From JAAXGI01 sp965206975 (GTDB lineage: Bacteria > Gemmatimonadota > Gemmatimonadetes > Longimicrobiales > Gaopeijiaceae), in NCBI GenBank assembly GCA_965206975.1, contig OZ242253.1, forward strand, positions 744,001 to 808,000: 64,000 nt of DNA. The letters are read 5' to 3'. Positions 9,358 to 17,948 of the stretch are shown piece after piece; within the stretch, counting starts at the first letter, position 1, and every line of letters begins with the position of its first letter. Below the pieces are notes generated by a model. That model saw nothing but the letters and a program-made list of their open reading frames with translations, was not told where the DNA came from and did no database searches. Made by a program: the position numbers and the translations under genes.

Positions 9358-9839
9358 GCACTCGCTGCAGTCCCCGGAACAGTATTACCCGCGGAACGTC
9401 CCCGCGGCTCCGCGTGCCGGGCCTCGCCGCTCCCGATTTCGGGGCAGACCGCAGTCCCGGCTTGCAGCGACCCCCTCGGGCCCGAGCCGCCCGAAGACCA
9501 TCAATCTGCTATCTATGCCTCCCGGTTTCCACCGGTAGCGCACCCGGCGTTGATCGTCCCCCTCGGGATGCTCCCGGCCACAGTGAATCGCCGCGCGAGT
9601 CGGTGCAGCGTCGGACGGGGGGCGGGACCACCTCCCTCCTGCGGTTTTGACGCCGCGCCCTTTCCATTGAACATTTGAACATTGCCCGAGGGCCGCGCCT
9701 GACACATCCGACGGGTACTGGCGACGGACCATGAGTAGAGTGGACGTGATCCGTGATCGATGGAAGCGCCCACCCCCCATGACTAGGCGTGGGCGAGGGG
9801 CGGGCCGACACTTTCCACCAGCACCCGGGTAAGAAAGTT
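9358..9839. other. Intergenic stretch without a recognised gene
   Basis: About 480 bases between the tRNA and the lipoprotein gene. Open frames exist on both strands but have no start signal or family resemblance and look like chance frames in GC-rich DNA. The promoters of the tRNA (minus strand) and of the lipoprotein gene (plus strand) must lie here; I cannot place boxes with confidence. Confidence 0.5.
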
Positions 9840-10352
9840 ATGAGACTTTCCGGCATATGGCTCTGCCTCATGCTCATCGGGTGCGCGTCCGCCGGTGGCA
9901 GCGGGGAGAACCCTTTTGCGTCGGCACGTTCGCGAGCCCCCCGGGACGGGCCCGTCGAGGTAAGGGTTGAGAACAACGCTTACCTCGACATGCACATCTA
10001 CGTCGTCTATGCGGCCGGGCAGCAGCGCTCTCTCGGCATGGTGACGGGGCTAACGAGGCGCACCCTGGTGATCCCGGCTCAGGTTATCCAGACGCTGAGC
10101 GGAATACAGCTCTTCGCAGATCCGATCGGAACCGATCGGGGGTACGTGAGCCAGACGCTTCTGGCGTACCCCGGCCAGCGAATCCGCTTCACGATCCAGA
10201 ACCTACTCAGCCTCTCGACGGCCTGGGTTGAGGGGAGAATCGGGGGGGATGACGCGGAAGAAGCGGAGGACGACGACGAGGAAGGGGAAGCTGACGAGGA
10301 CGAGGAGGAGGAAGCAGACGACGAGGTAGAGGTAGAGCCCCCGAACGGCTGA
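9840..10352 (+). CDS. Small lipoprotein with a highly acidic C-terminal tail
   Basis: 170 aa from the ATG at 9840, which gives a compact lipoprotein signal with lipobox LIGC. The mature part (about residues 35-125) is beta-rich (VEVRVENNAYLDMHIYVVYA) and resembles small Ig- or C2-like envelope proteins; the tail from about residue 130 is almost entirely Asp and Glu. No family is recognised. The acidic tail could bind cations or basic surfaces, which is inference. A plus-strand group of three small envelope genes starts here. Confidence 0.7.
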   Translation: MRLSGIWLCLMLIGCASAGGSGENPFASARSRAPRDGPVEVRVENNAYLDMHIYVVYAAGQQRSLGMVTGLTRRTLVIPAQVIQTLSGIQLFADPIGTDRGYVSQTLLAYPGQRIRFTIQNLLSLSTAWVEGRIGGDDAEEAEDDDEEGEADEDEEEEADDEVEVEPPNG

Positions 10353-10403
10353 CGGCCTCGCCGCCGGCCCCCGCATGGCCACCACCCGTCACAGGATTAC
10401 GGT

Positions 10404-10872
10404 ATGACGCCCGAGCACCCAGTGCCCGGCGCGTCTTCGAAGGCCCCGCCCGACTTGCGACGCCTCACGCGGATTCACCTCCGGGTGGGATGGTGGTCCC
10501 TTCCTCGCGATGCTCCCCGTCGGGATCACTCTCGAGACGCTGCACGGGTTCAAGGCAGGGTTCTACCTAGACGTATCTAACCGAACCCGGCGGCTGATGT
10601 GGACGCTGGCACACGCACACGGTACGCTCCTCTCGGTGCTGAATCTCGTCTTCGCGACCTCGATTCAACTCCTCCCCGAGTGGAACGGGACCGCCCGGAC
10701 GCTCGCGTCACGGTGCCTCCTCGGGGCACTTGTCGTCATGCCCCTCGGCTTCTTTCTCGGCGGCGTCTACAGCCGGGGCGGCGATCCCGAACTCGGAATC
10801 CTGCTCGTGTCCCCGGGGGCGCTCCTCCTGTTCCTCGGGGTCCTCCTGACGGCAAGGGGATTGTCCCGCTAG
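10404..10872 (+). pseudogene. Small membrane protein, probably frameshifted near its start
   Basis: The ATG at 10404 opens a frame reading DLRRLTRIHLRVGWWSL; about base 10498-10502, in a C/T-rich stretch, the sense passes to another frame that continues FLAMLPVGITLETLHGFKAG and ends at 10872. The second frame contains three or four hydrophobic helices and the segment MWTLAHAHGTLLSVLNLVFA. Joined, it makes about 155 aa with four membrane spans. If the shift is a sequence error it is an intact membrane protein; otherwise translation could begin at the ATG at 10510 and give 120 aa. Function unknown. Confidence 0.5.
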
Positions 10873-10946
10873 GTTCGACGCCCTTTCCGACGATCCGGTG
10901 AACCGCCAGGTGTGCGGCGGAACGTCCGGATCTCCATATTGGTCCG

Positions 10947-11786
10947 ATGCACCCCCGTCGTCTCGTTCTCCACGCCGCCTTCGCACTCCTCCCCGTGGCG
11001 GCCTGCCCTACTCTGCTGACGGCACAAAACGCTGCCCTGAGGGCAGAGGTCTTCGGCACGATACTGAATCGCCTCACCGGAGAGCCGGTCGCCGAGGCAA
11101 ACGCCGTCCTCTCCCCGGAGGACGCGGAGGAGGAGTCGTGGACGGGAACCTCCGATGAGAACGGCCGACTTCGCACGCCTCTCCTCCCGCTCGGAACGTA
11201 CGAGCTTGCAATCACGCTCACCGGTTATGCCACGCTGGAGGGGAGCGTCCACCTCGACGGACCCGGGGCCGTGGACCTCCGCGTGCAGATGGTCCCCGTC
11301 GACTTTGCGCTGGAGCCGGTTATCGTCGTGGCCGCTCGCCGCTCCCGCCTCGAGGAAGTGGGGTTCTATGAGCGTCTCCGCTTCGGAGACGGGCACTTCA
11401 TTACCCGGGAGGAACTCGACGAGCACGCTCCCACAAACATTTCGGATGTTCTCCGAGGAGTTCCAGGAGTGAGAGTGCTCCCGGGGATCGGTCAGGCAAA
11501 CCAGGTTCTCCTCCGCGGCAGCTGTGTTCCCCGAGTCGTCCTCGACGGGTTACTCCTCAGCGGTCCCGTCGACGTGGACAACCTCCTTCCCACCATTGAC
11601 GTCGCGGGCATCGAGGTCTACCACGGCACCTCCGCTCCCATCCTCTACACGGGAGAAACCACCTGCGGCGTCATCATGCTCTGGAGCCGTACGCCTGATG
11701 GCGTGCAGGGGCAGCCTCATACGTGGAAGCGGACCATCATCATACTGGGTTTCAGCATCGTGACGATGCTGGGCTTCGCTCCCTGA
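10947..11786 (+). CDS. Plug-only TonB-receptor-like protein with carboxypeptidase-regulatory domain
   Basis: 279 aa. A signal peptide (to about residue 26, LLTAQ) is followed by a carboxypeptidase-regulatory-like beta-sandwich (residues 32-115: FGTILNRLTGEPVAEANAVL, GRLRTPLLPLGTYEL) and a TonB-receptor plug-like domain (about 150-255: ISDVLRGVPGVRVLPG, VVLDGLLLSG, IEVYHGTSAPILY). No beta-barrel follows; instead the protein ends with a hydrophobic helix (TIIILGFSIVTMLGF). A strong terminator lies 85 bases after the stop, so it was not recently cut short here. Such barrel-less plug proteins could act as periplasmic or anchored binding modules; role unknown. Confidence 0.75.
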   Translation: MHPRRLVLHAAFALLPVAACPTLLTAQNAALRAEVFGTILNRLTGEPVAEANAVLSPEDAEEESWTGTSDENGRLRTPLLPLGTYELAITLTGYATLEGSVHLDGPGAVDLRVQMVPVDFALEPVIVVAARRSRLEEVGFYERLRFGDGHFITREELDEHAPTNISDVLRGVPGVRVLPGIGQANQVLLRGSCVPRVVLDGLLLSGPVDVDNLLPTIDVAGIEVYHGTSAPILYTGETTCGVIMLWSRTPDGVQGQPHTWKRTIIILGFSIVTMLGFAP

Positions 11787-11871
11787 GGCTTCGCTTCCGC
11801 CACCGCGAGGCGGCCTCGGCTCCCCCTTCCCATACCTGGGCGACTTTTCCCCGTAGCGATAGCATGAACGA

Positions 11872-11901
11872 AGCCCCCGGGTCCGATCGGACCCGGGGGC
11901 T
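11872..11901 (+). terminator. 15-bp palindromic hairpin after the plug-like gene
   Basis: A perfect 15-bp inverted repeat, AGCCCCCGGGTCCGA paired with its complement with no spacer, so the real loop is 4 bases or so, ending in GGGGGCT and followed by CCTTGC. It sits between the plug-like gene and the mobile-element island and would work in both directions. Confidence 0.7.
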
Positions 11902-12034
11902 CCTTGCTACCCCTCCTACGACCCGCAGAAGGCCTAGCTCGCATTTCTCAAACCAATAGGACGGCACCGGCCTTCGGGGGCTGTTAAGTTTAGTTAGACC
12001 AATAACTTATCCGGCAGCCACACCGGGAGGACCG

Positions 12035-13490
12035 ATGCCGACACGGTGTAAGCCGCATTCCTTCGTATTTCAAGGGTGCCAGCGCCGCCGGGTGACCGCC
12101 GCGTTCGATGGCGGATCGATTACGTCGAACGTCGGAGCGCTACTGCTCCGGGAGATCGACCGCTTCGTCGGGCTCTTCGACCGGGTGCTTCACCGACCAC
12201 CGCGACCCGCGCCTGACGAAACACTCGGTGCGGACGCTGGTGGCGCAACGCATCACGGGCATTGCCTTGGGATACGAGGACCTCAACGACCCTGACGAAC
12301 TGCGGCACGATCCCCTGCTGGCTCTGCTGTCGGGCAAGCTCGAGGGACGCCGGAAGGGCTGCGCGGCGCTGGCGGGCAAGAGCACGCTGAAGCGTCTCGA
12401 ACATGCACCCGGCGGCGGCGAGCCCGGCCGCTACCACAGGATCGACCACGATCCGGATGCGCTGCAGGCGGTGCTCGTGGAGTCGTTCATCGACTCGTGG
12501 GAGGGCAAGCCGCCGTCGCGGCTCGTCCTGGACATCGACTCGACCGACGACGAGGTGCACGGCCGCCAGGAGGGCCGGTTCTTCCACGGCTACTACGGCC
12601 ACTACTGCTTCCTGCCGCTGTACATCACCTGTGGCGGACGCCCGCTCTTCGCCCAGCTCAGGCCCGGCAACGCGGATCCCGCCGGGGGCGTGACCGGGCC
12701 GCTCGGCCGCATCATCGCCCGGCTCCGCCAGGAGTGGCCTTGGCTGAAGATCCTGCTCCGTGCCGACTCGGCCTACGCGCGCGAGGAGTTGTTGGCCTGG
12801 TGTGAGGGCAACGGCGTACAGTACGTCATCGGCCTGGCGAAGAACTCCCGGCTGGCCGGGAGGATCGGCTGGGAACTCGCCGACGCCCAGGCGGAAGCGC
12901 AGAGACGCGGCCACCCGGCCCGCCGGTACACGGAGTTCCGATACGCCACTCTGACGAGCTGGTCACGGCAGCGCCGCATGGTCGCGAAAGCGCAACACCT
13001 GCCGGGCAAGGCCAACCCCCGCTTCGTCGTGACCTCGCTGCCCGCCGACACCTTCTCGGCCCGGACCGTCTACGAGCGCGTCTCCTGCCCGCGGGGCCAC
13101 ATGGAGAACACGATCAGGGAGCAGCAGCTGGACCTGTTCTCCGACCGGACCTCGGCCTCGCGCTTCGCCGCCAACCAGCTCCGGCTCCTCTTCTCCGCCC
13201 TCAGGCGCGCGCTCCATGGCACCCGCCTGGCCCGGGCCACCGCCGGAACGCTGCGGCTCAATCTCCTCAAGATCGGCGCCCGCGTCACGGTCTCGGTGCG
13301 AAGGGTCAAGGTCGCCATGGACTCCGCGCACCCATCTGCCGCCGCCTTCGCACGGGTCCACGCCCGATTACGAGGGGAATCTCCCACCCACTCCGTACTT
13401 CTTCCCAGGCCACTTCGTGGGACCGCTGCGCCCCAGCACCAATCGAACCCCTTCACCCGGCCGCGGTCCATCGCCGGGCCTCTCCAGTAG
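12035..13490 (+). pseudogene. IS1380-family transposase, frameshifted (copy 1)
   Basis: The start at 12035 follows GGGAGG. The first frame carries TAAFDGGSITSNVGALLLRE and breaks at about 12180-12190; the second continues CFTDHRDPRLTKHSV, ALGYEDLNDPDELRHDP, LVLDIDSTDDEVHGRQEG, GYYGHYCFLPLYIT, LLRADSAYAREELLAWCE and RFVVTSLP, the ordered DDE motifs of IS1380 transposases. The C-terminal end seems to run past its normal stop into neighbouring sequence. I cannot place the terminal inverted repeats or a target duplication. Probably inactive. Confidence 0.8.
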
Positions 13491-13688
13491 CGACTGCGAG
13501 CCCTCTTCACTGCTCGCTACCCTGTCGTCCAGCGCCACCACGGCTCCAATCCTGCCACCCAGGACCTCCGGCACCGTGGTAGAGTCAGGGGCTGGCGCGG
13601 TGCCCTTAGGGTACGCGGCGTCCTCCGCACGCTTTCGCGTCGGTGCTTAGATCGTCTCCCATAGGTCCGTCTCCAGCCCCTGCTCATC

Positions 13689-13721
13689 GAACCGGACGTG
13701 CGGATCTCCCGCATCCGGCTC
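13689..13721 (-). ncRNA. Group II intron domain V (intron 1)
   Basis: The reverse complement begins GAGCCGGATGCGGGAGATCC and closes with CGTCCGGTTC, a 33-nt hairpin with the characteristic domain V outline (lower stem GAGCCGG/CCGGTTC, short bulge, upper GC stem with a small loop). It follows the maturase stop, as expected for domains V-VI. Confidence 0.85.
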
Positions 13722-13731
13722 TCAGTTGGAA

Positions 13732-14043
13732 TCATGCCTTCGCCCACGGAAGGTGTCGTTTCGTCGACGCAAGGCGCGTGAGGCCGCATTTCTCCGACAG
13801 CCGTCGGTTGGAAAATCGCACGTATTTTCCTGATTTCACCTTGTGCTTCCGGCAGAACCACTGTCGCAGCCGCTGGGTCGCGTACGTATCCACGGCCCCG
13901 TAGGCCGGACTGACCTGGCCGAGCGTGAAGTAGTTTGCCCATCCGGATATCGTCCGATTGAGGCGCCCTACGACCTCCTCTGCTGGCCATCCCTCGTACC
14001 GTGGGTCCGTTTGCGTCCTGATCCTACGGCATATGCTTTGAAC
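13732..14043 (-). pseudogene. Group II intron RT-maturase, C-terminal piece (intron 1)
   Basis: 104 codons including the stop. It reads VQSICRRIRTQTDPRYEGWP, GWANYFTLGQVSPAYGAVD, RLRQWFCRKHKV and ends KRHLPWAKA, the standard maturase (domain X) and C-terminal end of bacterial group II intron proteins. It begins exactly at the 5-bp target duplication of the inserted IS and continues, in frame, the piece at 15706-15912. Confidence 0.88.
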
Positions 14044-15700
14044 CCGGATCCTGCATGAGGGGAGTAGCATAGGGAAGAAAAACACCGTCTAAGGCCTTAG
14101 GTTGAGGGCACTTCCTCCAAGAAGGTTCCTCGCCACAAAAGGCACCCAGACGGTGCGCAACCATCGTATCTGTTCTCGGCCCCATGTACAAGGTGAGGGC
14201 TCCCCGCTACGGATTCGTCACAGCGCCCGGGATCTGACCGATGGAGGCGGGCTGATTCTGGTCCGGTATCTGTGGGACGGCATGGGCCTGGGCTCCTGGA
14301 TCGACCGTCGGAGCGAAGGGCTTGCCGGCTTCTTCCGTCCCAGCCTGATGGTCGAGGTGTGGGTCGTGCTTCTGCTCTACGGTGGCCGCGTGCTCGACGA
14401 TTTGCCGCTCCTGGACCGGCGCGGCATTCGACGCCTGTTCGGCTGGACTCGCCTGCCCGATCCCACCACGTTCGGACGCTGGTTGCGCCGCGCAGGTGAG
14501 CCGCTCGTGCCCCTCCTCGACGAACTCCTGTGGCACATCGTGTGCCGGCGCTGGAGACTGGGGGGCGTGCCCCGGGCGCTGACCCTGACCCTCGACTCCA
14601 CCGTCAGCGTGCGCTACGGACGCAAGCAAGTGGGCGCCGAGCGGGGCTACAATCCGCACAAGCCCGGTCGACCGTCGCACCATCCGCTTCTGGCCTTCGT
14701 TCAGGAGACGGGAGACTGTATGGGCATCCGTTGGCGCCCGGGCAACGCCCCCACCGCCGCGGGGGCCGAGGCGTGGATCACCGACTTGGTGGGGCGCCTG
14801 CGCTCCGTGGGGGTCGAGACCATCACCGTGCGTCTCGACAAGGGCTTCTTCAGCCGATCCATGGTACGGACCCTCGATGACCTCGAGGTCCGTTTCCTGC
14901 TCAAGCTCCCTGCCCACCGCTGGCTTGCCGACCATCACCAGCCCTGGCGTCGCTCTCGCAAGGGTGAGCACATCTTCCCCGGTCATGAGCTCTGGACCAC
15001 CTCCCGCTGTCTGTGGGGCGTCCGTCTTCTCTCGCTCCACACACGGCGTCCGCTCCAAGGCCCAGACACCCTCGCGCTCGACACCTACGAAGTCCCACTA
15101 AGCGCTCACGTACTCACCAACATCGAAGGCATCCACGTCCTCACCGCCTGGCGCCGCTACAACCAGGGCGCTGTCGTCGAACAGAGGATCAAGGAACTCG
15201 GCCAGCTCGGAGCAGGGGCCACCGCCATCGATGACCTCGATGGCAACGCGCTCCTCTGGGCCCTCGGCGCCATCGCCTACCAGCTCCTCCACACACTCAG
15301 GACCACCGCCCTCTCCGGAGCCTGGCGCACAGCTCAACCCAACCGCCTCCGGCTCTGGCTCCTCCGCTTGCCCGCCAAGCTCACTCGCCACAGCCGCAAG
15401 CTCTACGTCCAGTTGCTCCGTGACGATCCCGCCAGACCCCATATCCTCCTCGCTCTCAGACGCCTCGCCTCCGGACTCCCGCCTCCTCTCCCAGCCTGAC
15501 TACTCCCGCCCCGCATTCCTCCAGGCCCTCTCCCCTCCAGTCGTCCTCCCCGTCTGTCCAATACCGCCCCGCCCACTCAATACCACAGATCCGAGCCGCC
15601 TCTTTTCCCTCCGTCAGCCCCCCATATCCCCGCCAACTTCCCCTCCGGTCCCATCCACACCCATGATGCCCTATTTCTCCTCTCCCTGCAGGATCCGAGG
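14044..15700 (+). mobile_element. IS1380-like element inserted in the group II intron RT gene
   Basis: 1657 bp, flanked by TGAAC at 14039-14043 and 15701-15705 (4 or 5 bp, depending on whether one C belongs to the end). The ends are inverted repeats: the left begins CCGGATCCTGCATGAGGGGA and the right end, read inward, CCTCGGATCCTGCAGGGAG, both followed by a nearby ATAGGG. It contains one transposase gene on the plus strand, opposite to the interrupted maturase. Removing it and one target copy restores the maturase frame. Confidence 0.88.
14102..15499 (+). CDS. IS1380-like DDE transposase
   Basis: Up to 465 aa from a TTG at 14102; the in-frame GTG at 14153 is an equally good start. DDE motifs include LTLTLDSTVSVRYGRK (first Asp), ERGYNPHKPGRPSHHPLLAF, ITVRLDKGFFSRSM and the C-terminal HVLTNI and YNQGAVVEQRIKEL (candidate Glu). 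The GYNPKKPGRPSHHPLLAF-type signature is characteristic of a branch of IS1380-family or related DDE transposases. The frame is complete, so the element may be active. A 348-bp near-identical piece recurs at 25323-25670. Confidence 0.8.
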   Translation: MRALPPRRFLATKGTQTVRNHRICSRPHVQGEGSPLRIRHSARDLTDGGGLILVRYLWDGMGLGSWIDRRSEGLAGFFRPSLMVEVWVVLLLYGGRVLDDLPLLDRRGIRRLFGWTRLPDPTTFGRWLRRAGEPLVPLLDELLWHIVCRRWRLGGVPRALTLTLDSTVSVRYGRKQVGAERGYNPHKPGRPSHHPLLAFVQETGDCMGIRWRPGNAPTAAGAEAWITDLVGRLRSVGVETITVRLDKGFFSRSMVRTLDDLEVRFLLKLPAHRWLADHHQPWRRSRKGEHIFPGHELWTTSRCLWGVRLLSLHTRRPLQGPDTLALDTYEVPLSAHVLTNIEGIHVLTAWRRYNQGAVVEQRIKELGQLGAGATAIDDLDGNALLWALGAIAYQLLHTLRTTALSGAWRTAQPNRLRLWLLRLPAKLTRHSRKLYVQLLRDDPARPHILLALRRLASGLPPPLPA

Positions 15701-15705
15701 TGAAC

Positions 15706-15912
15706 GCTCGCCTTGCTCGGTCGAGTGCCGATATACCGGCTTGTATCCGTCGGGCGATAGTTCCAGCCGATGCGATATCCAAGGAACTCAAGAGGTTCCT
15801 CAGGGCATCGGAGGCATCGGGTCTTTTGGGCGTTGACCGGTAGCTTCAGTTTCTCCATGAGCCGGTTGACCACCGCCAGCATCTCCTCCGCCGAGGCCTT
15901 CCCAAGCACACA
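15706..15912 (-). pseudogene. Group II intron RT-maturase, middle piece (intron 1)
   Basis: 69 codons. Begins CVLGKASAEEMLAVVNRL directly after the nested intron and continues LKLPVNAQKTRCLRC, EFLGYRIGWNY and SRYIGTRPSKAS, the region between the YADD box and the thumb/maturase domain. The sequence stops at the target duplication of the inserted IS and resumes in frame at 14043. Confidence 0.88.
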
Positions 15913-16799
15913 GGAGAGTCAGAAGGTGGCGCGGTGCCCTTAGGGTACGGTGCGTGATCCGCTTGCTTTCGCGTCGGCGCTCAGTCCGGCTCCCATAGGT
16001 CGTTTCCACCCCCTGCTCACCGAACCCGGCGTGCGGATTTCCCGCACCGGGCTCTCCATTGGGATCATGCGCCTCGCACACGGAACGCTGAAGTGAGGAC
16101 GAGCGCGGGACCGGTGGTTTCGCGTGCCCCCAGTTCTCAGAAGCTGCACGGCTTCACCCACGATGCCCCTCTCCGACGCGTCACCAGGCCTGTTTACGCC
16201 CTGACAGCATCGGGCCTTCCGTTCGGTCCGCCCGACTCCTTGGCTTATGCATGTGATGCTTCCGGACTCCCTGCCCTTCGCGCGGGGATTCTAGGCAGAG
16301 CCACTCCCGCAGGCCTTCGCCCTTCCGTCATCGGTCCACACCTGAGGCCCCTTTCCTCGGCGGGCATTACCCCGCGTCTTCAGTCGTACGGGCCTCTCCG
16401 CCACCCTGCCGACCCGGCCTTCCCCTCACAGGGTTCCGGTTCGCCGCGTGCACGGCACCGACGGGGCTTCCCGTGTTGCTACGCATTCCATCTTCCATAC
16501 GTGCCGACGCCATTGCCCCGGCGGAAACCGGCGGTGCTCTCGTTGCTCTCTTCCCACCGGTCGGCGGCTTTCCCCTTGACTTCGCAGGGTCGGCTTCCGC
16601 GTTTTGCGTTTTCGAGGCCTGCTCAGCGTTCACTTCACGTTTCGGCCCACATGGTCGCTGAACCGCCCGAGGCGGCCCTTCTACCAGAGTGCTTCAGTCC
16701 ACGTCGTTACCTCCGTAAACCGCCCTGGCTGCTTGTCGGAGCAACAGCTACTGGGTGGGATTCGCACCTACCAGGAATACGTGCCTTTCCACGGCACAC
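15913..16799 (-). mobile_element. Group II intron 2, ORF-less, nested in the RT gene of intron 1
   Basis: 887 nt on the minus strand. The 5' end reads GTGTGCCGTGGAAAGG, matching the GUGYG consensus. The 3' part has a domain V hairpin at 16054-16022 and ends near CTGACTCTCC. No reverse-transcriptase frame lies inside. The flanking exons join as GAC GAC GTC | TGT GTG CTT, restoring NYADDVCVLGK in frame. An AACGACGTGG segment in domain I (about 16698-16707) can pair with the last five bases (ACGTC) of the 5' exon, as an EBS1-IBS1 contact would. Its mobility would need a protein supplied in trans. Confidence 0.82.
16022..16054 (-). ncRNA. Group II intron domain V (intron 2)
   Basis: 33-nt hairpin whose reverse complement starts GAGCCCGGTGCGGGAAATCC and ends GCCGGGTTC. 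It differs from the domain V of intron 1 at a few paired positions and keeps the same outline. The 100-odd bases downstream of both hairpins are also similar. Confidence 0.85.
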
Positions 16800-17621
16800 G
16801 ACGTCGTCCGCATAGTTCACGATCTCCGCTCCAAAGCGCCGGGCATAGCCCAGCACCTTCCAGCCAAGGATGAACCGCCGCATGTAAATGTTGCTCAGCA
16901 GCGGCGAGATCGGAGCCCCTTGCGGGGTCCCCTTTCTCTCCTTCCGCGCCCGGTTCGTGCGGCGGCTGCCGCCCTTACCGTCCTCCTCTATCACCGGCAT
17001 TTCCAGCCACGCCTTGATGAGTCCAAGCATCCGCCCATCGCTCACACGTCGCGCGATGCTCTTCATCAGCTCGGCATGCGGCATCTCACCGAAGTAGTTG
17101 GAGAGGTCCGCATCGACCACTTCGTTGCGGCCACTGTTCAGCGATCGGTGTATCCGCCCGACCGCGTCCTTGGCGCTTCGTCCCGGCCGGTATCCGTACT
17201 GCTCCGGCTGCAGGTCCGCCTCGAATATCGGCGACAACACCAGCATTGCCGACGTCTGCGCAACCCGGTCCCTCAGGCATGGGATCCCCAAAGGACGGAA
17301 CTTCCCTGGCTGCTTCTTCGGAATGAGCACCTGGCGTACCGGACTCGGCTCGTAGGTGCCATCCCTCAGATCCCGCGACAGTTCCCCGACCCAACGCTCC
17401 ACTCCGCACACATCGATGTCCGCGACCGTTACGCCATCCACTCCAGCCGCTCCGCCGTTGCGCCGGACCATCCCCCACGCCTCCAGCAGGAAATCCTGCC
17501 TCCATACCTTGTCGACGAGGGCATGAAAACGCCGGTCAGGTTCTTCCTTCGCTTTCGCATGTAGCACGGTCTGGAGTTTCCGAACGCTCGCCGACCCTGT
17601 TAGACGCAAGTCAGTGGTCAT
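16800..17621 (-). pseudogene. Group II intron reverse transcriptase, N-terminal piece (intron 1)
   Basis: 274 codons from the ATG at 17621. RT blocks appear in order: WGMVRRNGGAAGVDGVTV (RT0/1), RPLGIPCLRDRVAQTSAMLV, EQYGYRPGRSAKDAV, VVDADLSNYFGEMPHAEL (RT3, first catalytic Asp), KGTPQGAPISPLLSNIYM (RT4) and EIVNYADD (RT5, catalytic Asp pair). Nested intron 2 begins one codon after the YADD box. The rest of the protein follows at 15912 and 14043. Confidence 0.9.
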
Positions 17622-17945
17622 GTCCCTGCCTCCAGAGCTTCGCGGTCTCCTGCCCGCTCGCCCTCCTCGGGAGTGCCTCCCATCCGATTCCTGTTCGTCG
17701 GTTCGCGGATTCGCTAGCCCGGATCCGTCACCAGGGGGGCGAGGGTGCGGGATCTCGCCGTCCGGAAGAGGCGGGGGGCGAGGTCAGGGCGCGGTGCGTC
17801 CTCGGGGATGGTGGGAAGCAGCGATTTGGGTGCTGTGCGGGGCCATGTATCCGTGAAGCGTGGGTGAACCGGGAGTGCAGCGGACGCCGAGCGACCGCCC
17901 CGGAGTGAACCCATCCGAGGCGGAAGGGGGGGGCGAGGCTCGGAT
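17622..17945 (-). other. Leader of intron 1 and junction with the second IS1380 element
   Basis: About 320 bases without a gene. The part next to the reverse-transcriptase start (about 17622-17720) looks like the domain IV leader of a group II intron. Domains I-III do not follow, so the intron is 5'-truncated here, probably by the neighbouring IS1380 element. I cannot define the breakpoint or the terminal repeats of that element. Confidence 0.4.
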
Positions 17946-17948
17946 GCG

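Larger units (their letters stand above)
13579..17945 (-). mobile_element. Group II intron 1, 5'-truncated, carrying two nested insertions
   Basis: On the minus strand: the end of a domain IV-like leader (about 17720-17622), a reverse-transcriptase/maturase gene in three pieces (17621-16800, 15912-15706, 14043-13732), a domain V hairpin (13721-13689) and a 3' region ending near CTGACTCTAC at about 13579. The pieces are separated by an 887-nt ORF-less group II intron and a 1657-bp IS. Domains I-III are missing; the 5' side abuts a second IS1380 transposase gene. The three pieces join in frame to 446 aa. Boundaries at the 5' side are approximate. Confidence 0.8.

Noticed and set aside
13368..13574. 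A 68-codon minus-strand frame in the 3' exon of group II intron 1
   Set aside because: Possible gene fragment, but too short, without a clear start and without a family match.
16093..16815. A 240-codon plus-strand frame that resembles proteins often annotated as hypothetical
   Set aside because: It is the antisense of group II intron 2 RNA; such frames recur wherever this intron occurs.
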